From Cytophagales bacterium (GTDB lineage Bacteria > Bacteroidota > Bacteroidia > Cytophagales > Spirosomataceae), in assembly GCA_024742395.1 (NCBI GenBank), contig JANSYO010000043.1:1-37675 (forward strand): a stretch of DNA of 37,675 nt, read 5' to 3'. The position numbers were made by a program, and so were the translations under genes. The notes under the pieces were generated by a model. That model was not told the DNA's origin and ran no database searches. It saw only the letters and a list, made by a program, of their open reading frames with translations. Shown piece by piece: positions 15,793 to 24,618 of this stretch (the first letter of the stretch is position 1; the number at the start of each line of letters is the position of its first letter).

Positions 15793-16085
15793 CTTGGGAA
15801 TGTATGCCTGTACAGAAGACAAACTTGCTGATACAATCGGAGTAAAAATAAAAGAAAGGGATGAATTCCCATTTATGCCTGACTTCTAAATTGTGAATGT
15901 TTATTTTATAATTTTGAAGAAGGTGATTTGAATATCAGCATTTTGGATATATTGGGTAATATTGCGGCTAAAAAATAAAACGTAAAAAAGGTAAATATTT
16001 GGAGTAATAGGTATTAAAGAAGGGCTCAAAAGGTACACAATTCGTCATTACCGTTCTGGTTTAATCCTTAGTGTAGTCATTGATA
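15793..16085 (+). pseudogene. Decayed copy of the T9SS cargo gene (3' half only)
   Basis: The DNA aligns along its length with the 3' half of the gene at 11259. Examples are gaatgtatgcctgtacag against gagtgtatgcatggacag, aattgtgaatgtt, and gaagaaggtgatttgaatat. In translation it reads YACTEDKLADTIGVKI then IVNVYFYNFEEGDLNISILD, matching YAWTDDVLTDIAGANI and IVNVRFYAPEEGDVNITILD. Several in-frame stops and a frame change (…GTQFVIT in another frame) prevent expression. The 5' half is missing. The end of the relic is followed by its own terminator. Confidence 0.8.
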
Positions 16086-16110
16086 CGAAAGTAACATCCA
16101 ACAAAAACTG

Positions 16111-16148
16111 AAACGCTCCCCTGAGATTATCGAGGGGTCGTTTTTTTA
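16111..16148. terminator. Hairpin terminator between the relic gene and the giant minus-strand gene
   Basis: AAACG and CGTTT flank a CCCCT/AGGGG stem, with TTTTTTT on the plus side and a weaker TTTTTG tract on the minus side. It sits 14 bases from the stop of the 1951-aa gene and just after the decayed plus-strand gene, so it may serve both directions. Confidence 0.7.
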
Positions 16149-16161
16149 AGTAAATGTCCTA

Positions 16162-19100
16162 CTATTTACAAGGGTTAGAACTTATCTCAGCCCCGAAAAG
16201 ACTTCCGGAGTTAACTAGAAATCCTGGGTTTAACTCTATTGAACCGCCTGAAATATATTTGGTAGCGGCCTTTTCAAATTCAGAGCCTACTCTGTTTGTG
16301 GCAGTTATGTTTCCGTACGCATTTTTGTTTATGGGTAAGGCAGGAGTTCCTTCCAGAATATCCTCAATTATCGAAAGGAATTGTCCGCAGGAAAAAACCT
16401 TTACCTCTAAAGTCTCTATTTTTTGACAATCATATGAAATGCATTTCGCCTCATACGAAGTTGCGAAATTAGGGGATATATTCAAATAAGGGTTTTCTGA
16501 ACCCGTTGACCAAACTATTTTTCCAGGACAATTTGTGGTATAAATTGTAACCGAGTCATTCGGGCTAATTATCATTACTGAATCCGAAGTTATTGAATCG
16601 GAAGAACTTATGAAATTGGTAATCCAAAAATCAGATGATCCTTTTGAAGGAGCAAATTTCGAGCCTCCGATATTAGAATATGAGGTTCCAACGAGGTATT
16701 TCTTTTTATTCAATTCAAGGTGCTCTACAATTGTCTCATTATCACTCCCTCCAATTCTCATTTGATGTATAATGTTTCCCGTAGCAGTGTCTATTTCAAT
16801 CATCCATCCATCGTTACCGCCAGACCAGTATGGACTACCTCCAAAGCTTGCTTGTGTAATGTCATGGGAAATATCGGAGCTTGTATTGCCAGTCAAAATG
16901 AGATTTCCAATTGAATTTAAATATGAACTTTTTGCCTGATCAGTTAAATTTCCACCATAATTTCTGTCCCAAATAGTATTACCTAAACTGTCGGTTTTTA
17001 TCAGCCAAAAATCATATTGACCATAGTTCGTGGAGGTTTTATTGCCGTTGGCTGTGGAGTAAGAACTTCCAGATATTAGAAGTTGATTATTGTTGATTTC
17101 TTGAATACTGGCACTGACTTCAGAGTGCGTTCCCCCATATGTTTTATCCCAAATTTTATTTCCGGAGGTGTCTGTTTTGATGATCCAAATATCGGATTGA
17201 CCAAAAGAAGGATCGCTTTTGTCAAAATTTGCATTGGAGTTTGAATGGCCGACTAACAAATAGCCTAATTCATCAGTAGATTCAACTACTGAAACGAGAT
17301 TATCTGACAAGCCCCCACTAAAAGTCTTTTCCCAAATTGTGTTTCCAGCGGAGTCAACTTTTAAAACATAATATTTTGAGGTAGATCCGAAAGTTGCCCT
17401 CTGACTACCGTAAAGTAAAAAGTTATCGTCTGAGCTAGTTATAATACCTAAAGGTAAATCAATATATGTTGTGCCATATGAATTATCCCATAGCAGGTTT
17501 CCCTCTCCATCAATTTTCAGTAACCAAAAGTCAGTATTACCGTATGAAATGGCAGTTTTATCCCCATCTATAGTTTCATTAGAATTCGCTAGAATCAAGA
17601 AACTGCCATTTTGGGTTTCTGCAGCAGATATTCCTCCTTCGTAATAAGAAGTGCCAAAGGTTCTCTCCCATATCTTATTGCCAAGAGTGTCTATTTTGAT
17701 TATGTAAACATCAGAATTTCCCTGATTTTGGTTTGAATCGATTACCGAGTAGGTAGTACCAACTAACAATAAATGTTTATCGCTAGTGACAAGAATGTCA
17801 TTGAAGAATTCATCTTCACTTCCTCCAAAAGTCTTATCCCAGATTTGTATCAGAGTATCCTTTGGATTTTCTCCAATTGCAGTAGCTAAAATGGAGAAAC
17901 TATCAAGACTAAAAGTGCTTAGTTCTACAGGGTTTGAGTATAAAACGCATCCATTCTTGAGAGTCATACTAACTGTATAAATCCCGGCAATATTAGTTGT
18001 AATAAAGTCAAGTGTATCTCCGATCAAAAGAGTTTCATTTAGAAACCAATTAAAAGTTCCGGGAGTGTTGGGTTTATTTATTTCAAACGTTTTGCCCTCG
18101 GTGTTACAGCTCAATATTTTTGAACTTTCTTTTATACTGATTTCAGGTATTTTAATATGCAATGGAGTACTTTCATCACTTGTACATGAATTTATCGTAC
18201 AAGTGACTGTGAACGAAGTGTCGGTGTAAATTGGTTTGGTGTAGATTGCTTGGCCTGTAGAATCATTTGACCAAAAGGCAATACCCGTTTCACATCCATT
18301 TGCCTCTAGATATACACTCTCTCCATTACAGATATACATAGTATCAACCGGTAATGTTGGACTTGGAGGGATTGTGTTATTTACTGTAATTTCAAGTGTA
18401 TTCGAGCCTGCCGAACAGTTGTTTTTCTCGATTTTAAGATTATATAATCCAGACTCTGATACCCACAATTCTTTGACAGTCGTTGTCTCTATTTCAATGT
18501 CGTTCTTTTGCCAAATGTAGCTCGAGTAGTTTAATTGTGAACTACCAATTAGTTTAATACTATCCCCAATACAAATGAAAGAGCTCTGATTAATTGAAAG
18601 CACAGGTGTCTCAAGAAAAACTATGAGTAAACTATCCTGAACAGGAGTACAGTTCAGATCAGTACAGGTGGCTGAGTAATAGGTAGAATCGGTAATTTGT
18701 GAAATTGTGATTTGGTTACCTTGTGTGTTATCAAACCAGGTTACAGTACCACTACAACCTAAAGCCACTAAAGTTACATCCGTGTTTTCGGAACAAGTGC
18801 TAAGAACAGAATTTTCATCTGTTGAGTTAATTTCGGAAACTTTAAAACCAATAGAACAGTTAACGCCAATGTCAATAGAGCCAGTGTTGCTACATCCATA
18901 GGCCTCACAGGTTACACTATATGTTGCGGGCGATTCTATTACTTGTTCTATATATTTAGAGTTTGTAATATAACCTATACCCTCTGCTGACCAAGTTGCT
19001 TTTCCCGGGCAATTGCTGATATAAATGGTCGTGGTGTCTTCTAGATTTACATTTACAGGCTCTTCAATTCTCTGATTCAATGAGGTTTTAACAAACCAAT

Positions 19101-22017
19101 AATCATTTCCACCTCTTGAATTATGGGTTTTATCAAATGATACAGGCGAGTTTGAAGAACCAAAAGCAACAATTTCATCACCTTCGGTGACAAAATCATA
19201 GAAACTATCAAATCCAGTACCTCCAAGAAGTTTTGACCAAATTTTATTTCCTAGAGAATCGAATTGAATTATTGCTCCATCTCCACCACCTTTAACAGAC
19301 TGATCAAATAGGTTACTGTTTTCGAATAACAGACCGACCAGAATAAAACCTTGTTCATTGTCTGTAAGCTTTCCAAATAATTGAGTTTGATCCAGCTTTT
19401 TATCCCAAAAAAGATTTCCATCTTTACCAAGTTTAACTATATGGCTTTCGTTATTGTATGTAAGATAACTGACAATTAGGTCTTCATTTTTATCAAAAAT
19501 AGCATCTACTCCATCATCAATAAATGCGGAGCCCAGTGTTTTATCCCATAATTTGTTACCTGACTCATCTATTTTTACAATCCAAATGTCTTCGTCGCCT
19601 AAATTTGCTTCGGTTTTATCACCATTGCTTGGTGAAGATGATTTACCAATGAGATAAAATGAATTAGCAGAAGACTTTAGAATTTTATAAATGTAGTCGT
19701 TTCCAGAACCACCGTATCTCCTTTCCCATGACTTATTACCAGAAGAGTCTATTTTAATAAGCCAATAATCTTGCCCTCCTTTTCCAGATAAAGTCACTTC
19801 TCCGGATATGGGAGAGTTAGTGCTTCCGCCTATCATAAATTCATTTGTGGATAATTGTTCTACAAACCTTACTTCGTCAGAACCATAACCCCCGATTTTT
19901 TTATCCCATATTATCAGACCATTTGAATTTAATTTAACAAGCCAAATATCATTGTAAGTTGGTTGATATTCTGGATAAGGACCTATATATGATGAAGTAT
20001 TAGCCATGGATTTATTTCCACTTGCTCCTGATTTAGAGGTTCCAAAAACCAAAATCTCTCCGAACTCATTTATTTTAGTTTCTGCGACCCATTCATGATA
20101 AGATCCGCCAAGAACATTGTCCCAAATTTTATTTCCCGTGCTATCTATTTTTAATACCCAATAATCTCCGTCAGATCCAAAAGAGGTTTTGGTCTTATCG
20201 CCCCCAATCTGAGAGCCATGTGAGCTGCCTGAAATCACAAAATTACCTGTTGGATCCTTTTTAATATCTGCTCCGAAATCATTTCCTGCTCCACCAAATC
20301 TAACATCAAAAACCTTATTTGCCTCACCGGAGATCACTGACTTTATTACCCCAATATCAGGATTAGGCAAAACAGCAGAGGAGCTTAAAACAAAACTTCC
20401 TTGACTGGAATAAGTTTCACATCCATTGCTATAAATAGAGTATACGTTGTAGGTTCCGGGCTGAGTTGCCAGAAAAGAGGCACGTATGGAGTCAGGTATT
20501 AAAACTGCATTTCTATACCACTTATAACCAACTAGGCCGGTGTCTGGATAGCTAATAGTTTTCAATTCAAGTTGTCCCCCAGGGCAAATCAAATTATCTT
20601 CAGCGTTAACTTTAACACTCGTATATCCTACATTCAAAGTATCACTGAACTCGCTATTACATCCATTTTCTGTACAGCTAACAACAAATTTAGTGTCTTG
20701 ATATATATAGGCCGATGACGAGTTCCCTGAAGGAGAAGAGGACCAAATAATAGACGAATTATTGATATCGTGCCAATTCACATTTCCTGAACAACCAGTC
20801 ACAGTGAAGTCTACGGGGCTCCCACGACCACAAACATAAGATTCAGACGCCGATATGCGAGGTTTATTGACTGTCTGTGTGCTAACTGAAATATTCACAG
20901 TATCTGAAATAGTGTAGCATCCTTCTTTCATATGTCTAACAGAATAGGCTCCACCCGATTGTATATAGAAAACACTATCGCTCGCTCCTGAAATATCAAT
21001 TCCGTCTTTTATCCATTGATAATTAGAGTTCACTTTTGAATAAGGACTAATAGAATATTTTTCGTTGCTCCCAATACATATTTCACGATCGTTATCAGGA
21101 GTTATAATCGGTTTATCAAGAACTTCGACATAATAATTAGAACTAGTTTGACATCCAGAGTTATTACAAGAAACTGAGTATGTTGAATCTTTAGTTGGAG
21201 AAACTGTGATTGAGGATGTGGTTTCACCAGTTGACCAAGATAGACTACCAAGAGAACATGAACTAGTTAAAGTTTTAGAACTTTTCGATGGGCATAAAAC
21301 TCCATCATCAGATGCTAAGATTACTGGTTGAGAAGGGAATTCACATGTTGTAAACCGAATCATTTCATTCACCAAGTTTAATGTTGACGATTGAACCATT
21401 CCGCTTGGTGAATAACCTTCAGTTCCATCGAAGTTCAAAACCCCTAAAGTTCTTTGCGTCCCGTTACTTTGATTGTCAATGTTATGTATTTCTATGGTAT
21501 TTGATCCTTCATGTAGTTGAAGCTGGATTGAAGTTTTTGGATTATTAAAGGATTGATGTTGAACCTCAAGGAAGTTGATGACCAACACTCTGTTAGGTGA
21601 GGTGCCATAAGTGAAATAATTAATTGTACTTCCTGCTAAGCCCGGAGCTAAACTACTTGCTGCGAAAGCAATCCAGTTTTTTGGATAGCTATATCCGGCT
21701 GGACTCGGAATTGGACCTAAATTGGAAGCTGAATAACCTTGGTCGAAAGAAATATAGCCGTTAGAACTGATAAAGAATTGAGATTTGGTTTTTCCAAAAA
21801 AAACAAATCCAAATCCTATCTCAAAGGGGCCTTTATAATTACTTCCAAAATACCCACCACCTAAGTAAGTATTATGGCTTAATCCAGTTATTGTTTGAGG
21901 AGTACCTTGAAGTAGATTTAGCGGGAGTCCGGTTTCTACATTATATGGTTGTGAAATGCTTAAAAAATTTGCAAAAACAAGAGAAATTGTAATTACTCTT
22001 CTAAAGTAATGAGGCAT
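16162..22017 (-). CDS. Giant secreted protein with two predicted seven-bladed propellers and Ig-like modules
   Basis: 1951 residues with an N-terminal hydrophobic signal (VITISLVFANFLSIS). Residues ~25-230 form a beta-sandwich-like region (FGFVFFGKTKSQFFISSNGYISF ... WIAFAASSLAPG). Cys-paired Ig-like and PKD-like modules follow to ~560. Residues ~565-980 hold seven ~60-residue repeats with WDK.GG...D and DYWLIKIDSSGNK patterns. Residues ~985-1390 hold more Ig-like modules. Residues ~1390-1800 hold a second set of seven repeats. The end (ATKYISGGSIELNPGFLVNSGSLF...NPC) matches the tail of the 926-aa protein. It is a likely T9SS-exported surface or extracellular protein. The propellers suggest ligand binding, with no catalytic residues recognised. 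The gene lies between two 54-bp direct repeats. Confidence 0.85.
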   Translation of the reverse strand: MPHYFRRVITISLVFANFLSISQPYNVETGLPLNLLQGTPQTITGLSHNTYLGGGYFGSNYKGPFEIGFGFVFFGKTKSQFFISSNGYISFDQGYSASNLGPIPSPAGYSYPKNWIAFAASSLAPGLAGSTINYFTYGTSPNRVLVINFLEVQHQSFNNPKTSIQLQLHEGSNTIEIHNIDNQSNGTQRTLGVLNFDGTEGYSPSGMVQSSTLNLVNEMIRFTTCEFPSQPVILASDDGVLCPSKSSKTLTSSCSLGSLSWSTGETTSSITVSPTKDSTYSVSCNNSGCQTSSNYYVEVLDKPIITPDNDREICIGSNEKYSISPYSKVNSNYQWIKDGIDISGASDSVFYIQSGGAYSVRHMKEGCYTISDTVNISVSTQTVNKPRISASESYVCGRGSPVDFTVTGCSGNVNWHDINNSSIIWSSSPSGNSSSAYIYQDTKFVVSCTENGCNSEFSDTLNVGYTSVKVNAEDNLICPGGQLELKTISYPDTGLVGYKWYRNAVLIPDSIRASFLATQPGTYNVYSIYSNGCETYSSQGSFVLSSSAVLPNPDIGVIKSVISGEANKVFDVRFGGAGNDFGADIKKDPTGNFVISGSSHGSQIGGDKTKTSFGSDGDYWVLKIDSTGNKIWDNVLGGSYHEWVAETKINEFGEILVFGTSKSGASGNKSMANTSSYIGPYPEYQPTYNDIWLVKLNSNGLIIWDKKIGGYGSDEVRFVEQLSTNEFMIGGSTNSPISGEVTLSGKGGQDYWLIKIDSSGNKSWERRYGGSGNDYIYKILKSSANSFYLIGKSSSPSNGDKTEANLGDEDIWIVKIDESGNKLWDKTLGSAFIDDGVDAIFDKNEDLIVSYLTYNNESHIVKLGKDGNLFWDKKLDQTQLFGKLTDNEQGFILVGLLFENSNLFDQSVKGGGDGAIIQFDSLGNKIWSKLLGGTGFDSFYDFVTEGDEIVAFGSSNSPVSFDKTHNSRGGNDYWFVKTSLNQRIEEPVNVNLEDTTTIYISNCPGKATWSAEGIGYITNSKYIEQVIESPATYSVTCEAYGCSNTGSIDIGVNCSIGFKVSEINSTDENSVLSTCSENTDVTLVALGCSGTVTWFDNTQGNQITISQITDSTYYSATCTDLNCTPVQDSLLIVFLETPVLSINQSSFICIGDSIKLIGSSQLNYSSYIWQKNDIEIETTTVKELWVSESGLYNLKIEKNNCSAGSNTLEITVNNTIPPSPTLPVDTMYICNGESVYLEANGCETGIAFWSNDSTGQAIYTKPIYTDTSFTVTCTINSCTSDESTPLHIKIPEISIKESSKILSCNTEGKTFEINKPNTPGTFNWFLNETLLIGDTLDFITTNIAGIYTVSMTLKNGCVLYSNPVELSTFSLDSFSILATAIGENPKDTLIQIWDKTFGGSEDEFFNDILVTSDKHLLLVGTTYSVIDSNQNQGNSDVYIIKIDTLGNKIWERTFGTSYYEGGISAAETQNGSFLILANSNETIDGDKTAISYGNTDFWLLKIDGEGNLLWDNSYGTTYIDLPLGIITSSDDNFLLYGSQRATFGSTSKYYVLKVDSAGNTIWEKTFSGGLSDNLVSVVESTDELGYLLVGHSNSNANFDKSDPSFGQSDIWIIKTDTSGNKIWDKTYGGTHSEVSASIQEINNNQLLISGSSYSTANGNKTSTNYGQYDFWLIKTDSLGNTIWDRNYGGNLTDQAKSSYLNSIGNLILTGNTSSDISHDITQASFGGSPYWSGGNDGWMIEIDTATGNIIHQMRIGGSDNETIVEHLELNKKKYLVGTSYSNIGGSKFAPSKGSSDFWITNFISSSDSITSDSVMIISPNDSVTIYTTNCPGKIVWSTGSENPYLNISPNFATSYEAKCISYDCQKIETLEVKVFSCGQFLSIIEDILEGTPALPINKNAYGNITATNRVGSEFEKAATKYISGGSIELNPGFLVNSGSLFGAEISSNPCK

Positions 22018-22165
22018 TAAAAGTGATTAATTAGAAAGTTCGTGTTGTGTCAAAATTAATATTTTTATGCCATTATGACTTAAAATATTTTTTCAAAGTT
22101 GCTGTTTAAGGTAGACTTACATGAGGTTTGCAAATTAGCAAAGAAATTGTCAAATATTTGTCTAT
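22018..22165. other. AT-rich leader region of the giant gene
   Basis: This is 148 bp of AT-rich DNA between the giant gene start and the next gene's terminator. No LytTR-type repeat like those at 3397 and 6751 was found here, and no full TAnnTTTG promoter was recognised. Confidence 0.4.
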
Positions 22166-22200
22166 TTAAAGAAAACAGGCTGCCCAGATAGGACAGCCTG
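22166..22200 (-). terminator. Rho-independent terminator of the LEA-like gene
   Basis: Minus strand: CAGGCTGTCC and GGGCAGCCTG form a 10-bp stem (one wobble) with a 5-base loop, followed by TTTTCTTT. It lies about 35 bases after the LEA-like stop codon. Confidence 0.88.
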
Positions 22201-22234
22201 CAAGAAGTCAATCAGTTTAATTATTAACATTTTA

Positions 22235-22765
22235 CTATTTGCCAAAAAGACGACTAAAGAATCCTTTAGCTTTCTTAGAGATTTCTTCAACAGCCTCTTC
22301 AGCTTCTTCGGCCAGTTCAGAAGCCTTTGCCTTTGCTTTGGTAGCTGCTTCTTCCAGGTCTTCCTTCATATCTTCCATTTTCTCAGAGGCTTCCGCTTTC
22401 ATTTTCTGAACATTCTCATCAGCCATCATGCTTTTAACTTTGTCTTTGGCTTTATTGACCGCCTCCTCAGCTTCTTCAGCCAGTTCTTTTACCTTTTTCT
22501 TAGCATCGTCAATGGCTTCTTCAGCGTCTTCTTTAAGGTCGTCAAACTTTTCTTTGGCTTCTGCTTTGGCTTCTCCGGCAAACTTCTTTGCTTTTTCAGT
22601 CGCTTCTGCAGCTTCTTCTTTCAGCTCATTCAGTTCTTCAGCGGCCTCCGCTTTTGCTTTTGCAGCCAGGTTTTTTGCTTTATCTGTTAAGCCACCAGCT
22701 TCTGCTTTCAATTTTGATGCTGTTTCTGAGGCTTTGCCATTAAGGTCTTTTTCGTTCTCTGCCAT
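22235..22765 (-). CDS. LEA-like Ala/Lys/Glu-rich coiled protein
   Basis: 176 residues from the ATG at 22765 (MAENEKDLNGKAS); the frame is open further upstream but without a better start. There is no signal peptide or membrane helix, so it is likely cytoplasmic. Nearly the whole length is a charged amphipathic-helix repeat built from Ala, Lys, Glu and Asp (AEEAEEAV, KAKAEAAEEL). This resembles late-embryogenesis-abundant and apolipoprotein-like helices linked to desiccation or stress tolerance. The end is a distinct basic-aromatic tail (KKAKGFFSRLFGK) that could touch membranes. Its last 54 bp recur at 15601. The function is inferred from composition only. Confidence 0.75.
   Translation of the reverse strand: MAENEKDLNGKASETASKLKAEAGGLTDKAKNLAAKAKAEAAEELNELKEEAAEATEKAKKFAGEAKAEAKEKFDDLKEDAEEAIDDAKKKVKELAEEAEEAVNKAKDKVKSMMADENVQKMKAEASEKMEDMKEDLEEAATKAKAKASELAEEAEEAVEEISKKAKGFFSRLFGK
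22237..22290 (-). repeat. 54-bp direct repeat, copy 2 (intact gene end)
   Basis: Exact match to 15601-15654 in the same orientation, 6636 bp away. It encodes the basic-aromatic C-terminal tail of the LEA-like protein. Confidence 0.95.
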
Positions 22766-22809
22766 TGTTTTGGGGTTAAAAGTTTGTTTCGAAATTAAAG
22801 TTATTCGCT

Positions 22810-22823
22810 GGCTTTTAAAAGCC
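22810..22823. promoter_or_regulatory. 14-bp perfect palindrome upstream of the LEA-like gene
   Basis: GGCTTTTAAAAGCC is perfectly self-complementary. It lies 45 bp before the LEA-like ATG and 34 bp beyond the rluB stop. It could be an operator or a weak hairpin ending rluB, but no T-run follows on the minus strand. The role is unknown. Confidence 0.3.
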
Positions 22824-22856
22824 TTATTTAAAATTAGATGCTTTGAATACAAAGAC

Positions 22857-24338
22857 TTAAACTAAGTATTTGAGAAGGATAACTTCCTTTTCTGTTAGAA
22901 ACCTCCATTTTCCTCTCGGTAAATCCTTTTTTGTTAAACCCGCAAAAGTGGTTCTGTCCAGTTTAGTGACTTCATAGCCCAGGTGTTCAAAAATCCTTCT
23001 GACTACACGATTCTTTCCGCTATGAATTTCTATACCAATAACCTCTGCATCGGGTGTGACGTAGGCCAATTGATCAGGTTTTATAAAACCATCTTCCAGT
23101 TCAATACCATTTTTCAGCTGCTCAAAATGCTCCTCAGTAAAGGGTTTGTCAATTTCTGCCTGATAAATCTTCTTGATGTTGCTTGACGGGTGTGTAAGCT
23201 TTTCTGTTAGTTCGCCATCATTGGTCAGCAGCAAAAGACCCGTCGTATTTCTGTCTAATCTGCCAACAGGGTAAACACGCTCTCTACAAGCACCAGAGAC
23301 TAAGTCCATGACAGTTTTTCTGTCTTCGGGATCATCCATCGTGGTGATAAAATCCTTTGGCTTGTTCAGAAGGATATACATCATTCTCTCACGACTAAGC
23401 ACATCTTTGCCGTACTTTATGGTATCAGAGTCCTTTACCTTATAGCCCATTTCTGTGACAACTTTGCCATTGACCTTAATCATCCCTGAGGCAATGAGCT
23501 CATCGGCTTCTCTGCGGCTGCAAAGCCCGGCATTGGCAATGTACTTATTCAGCCTGATGTCTTCTTTATCGTATTTATCTGAATCGCCAATTTTATCTTT
23601 AATTCTAGGGGGAGCTTTTTTCTTCAAAGAGGCTTCATCATACCGAGGAGGTTTTGACATCCCTACTTGCCTGTCATTACCGGCATCAGATCTGTTGCCA
23701 AATTTCCTGAAAACAGGCTTTTCGTCTCTTTCATTGTCTTTCTCTCTTCCTCTGTCATTAAAGCGGGGTTTATCTTCTCTTGGACCGCGTCCTCTGTTAT
23801 TACCACCTCTAAACTCTGATCGGCCACTTTCTCCATCTCTTCCTCTGAAACTGCTTCTGCCATCTCTTGAGTTTCCGCCTCTTCTGTCGTCTCTACCTTT
23901 GAAATCTGGTCTGCCGTCCCGGCTGTCTGAGCGTCTGTCTTTAAAACCTCTGTTGTCTCTCGGACTTTCTCCTCTTTCACTATTGCCTCTGTATTCAGAT
24001 CGGCCACCTCTGCTTTCACCGTCCCTTTGGCTTCCAGAAGAGTTCCTGTCATTGTATCTGGGTTTGTCATAAATGCCACGTTCTCTTGAGTCGCGGCCTT
24101 TGTCAGAAAATCGTGGCTTATCTCCACGTTCGTCATCTCTGCGTCCTGTGCTGTTCCCAAATCTTCTGAAATTACCACCAGAGTTTCGTGGGTTTTGTTT
24201 TCTGTCGTCGTTACTTCGGCCAAATCCTCTGCCGCTGCTACGTGGATTGTCTTCTTTTCTTCCCGCCTCGTTGTTTGACGTTTTGCGAGGTCTTTTTCCG
24301 TCTGAGTTTCTTCCTTTCTCGTTAAATTCTTTTGCCAT
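22857..24338 (-). CDS. rluB: 23S rRNA pseudouridine synthase, RluB/RsuA family, with long disordered N-terminal tail
   Basis: 493 residues. The first ~255 are low-complexity, dominated by Arg, Gly, Asp, Ser and Asn (GRGFGRSNDD, RDGRPDFKGRDDRRGG) and surely disordered. An S4 RNA-binding domain starts at ~260 (DIRLNKYIANAGLCSRREAD). The RsuA/RluB catalytic domain carries the nucleophilic Asp362 in GRLDRNTTGLLLLTNDG and the later GKNRVVRRIFEHLGYEV. The family isomerises a uridine in rRNA. RluB rather than RsuA or RluE is a likely but not certain choice. The core is of normal length and complete, so the tail is an addition. It probably binds RNA, as RGG-like tails do. Confidence 0.9.
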   Translation of the reverse strand: MAKEFNEKGRNSDGKRPRKTSNNEAGRKEDNPRSSGRGFGRSNDDRKQNPRNSGGNFRRFGNSTGRRDDERGDKPRFSDKGRDSRERGIYDKPRYNDRNSSGSQRDGESRGGRSEYRGNSERGESPRDNRGFKDRRSDSRDGRPDFKGRDDRRGGNSRDGRSSFRGRDGESGRSEFRGGNNRGRGPREDKPRFNDRGREKDNERDEKPVFRKFGNRSDAGNDRQVGMSKPPRYDEASLKKKAPPRIKDKIGDSDKYDKEDIRLNKYIANAGLCSRREADELIASGMIKVNGKVVTEMGYKVKDSDTIKYGKDVLSRERMMYILLNKPKDFITTMDDPEDRKTVMDLVSGACRERVYPVGRLDRNTTGLLLLTNDGELTEKLTHPSSNIKKIYQAEIDKPFTEEHFEQLKNGIELEDGFIKPDQLAYVTPDAEVIGIEIHSGKNRVVRRIFEHLGYEVTKLDRTTFAGLTKKDLPRGKWRFLTEKEVILLKYLV

Positions 24339-24618
24339 AATTGCAGTAATCTCTACTGTAAGATTTTGTGAACCACAAAGTTAAGGCATAAATACGTTTA
24401 TGTATGTTGTAGGGTGTATTAATTACATTATTCAAGTTTTTACACCAGATATTCAAGGGAAAATACCACTCATCCTCTTAGAAATCCATTTCGGTATTCC
24501 GGGAATCGTTCGTCCGATATTTATTGCCGATCATCCGTTTTCTAGGTACTTTTATTAAAACAATTTTCCCACTGTCAGAAAGTCATGAAATCCTTTTTGA
24601 CTTAATCTAATAATTAAT
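24339..24618. other. Divergent intergenic region between rluB and the slipin operon
   Basis: This is 280 bp without a coding frame. TAACTTTG (24383-24376, minus strand) fully matches the -7 consensus for rluB but lacks a -33 partner. A plus-strand promoter candidate for the slipin gene lies at 24524-24554. Confidence 0.45.
24524..24554 (+). promoter_or_regulatory. Promoter candidate for the slipin-NfeD operon
   Basis: TTG (24524-24526), 20 bases, then TACTTTTA (24547-24554), seven of eight to TAnnTTTG. The predicted start is about 58 bases before the ATG at 24619. Confidence 0.45.

Noticed and set aside
16162-22017. Giant gene as a mobile element with its own recombinase
   Set aside because: No transposase or integrase domain and no terminal inverted repeats were seen. 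Only the outer 54-bp direct repeats hint at insertion.
22428-22865. 145-codon frame antisense to the LEA-like gene
   Set aside because: Ser/Ala/Phe-rich mirror of the Ala/Glu/Lys repeat codons, with no recognisable features.
23455-24072. 205-codon open frame antisense to rluB
   Set aside because: It arises from the Arg/Gly/Asp-rich codons of the RluB tail read backwards. It is a Leu/Ser/Pro-rich product with no domain or start signal.
23663-24223. 186-codon frame on the same strand as rluB
   Set aside because: A shifted reading of the same low-complexity tail. The RluB frame has the S4 and catalytic domains and spans it fully.
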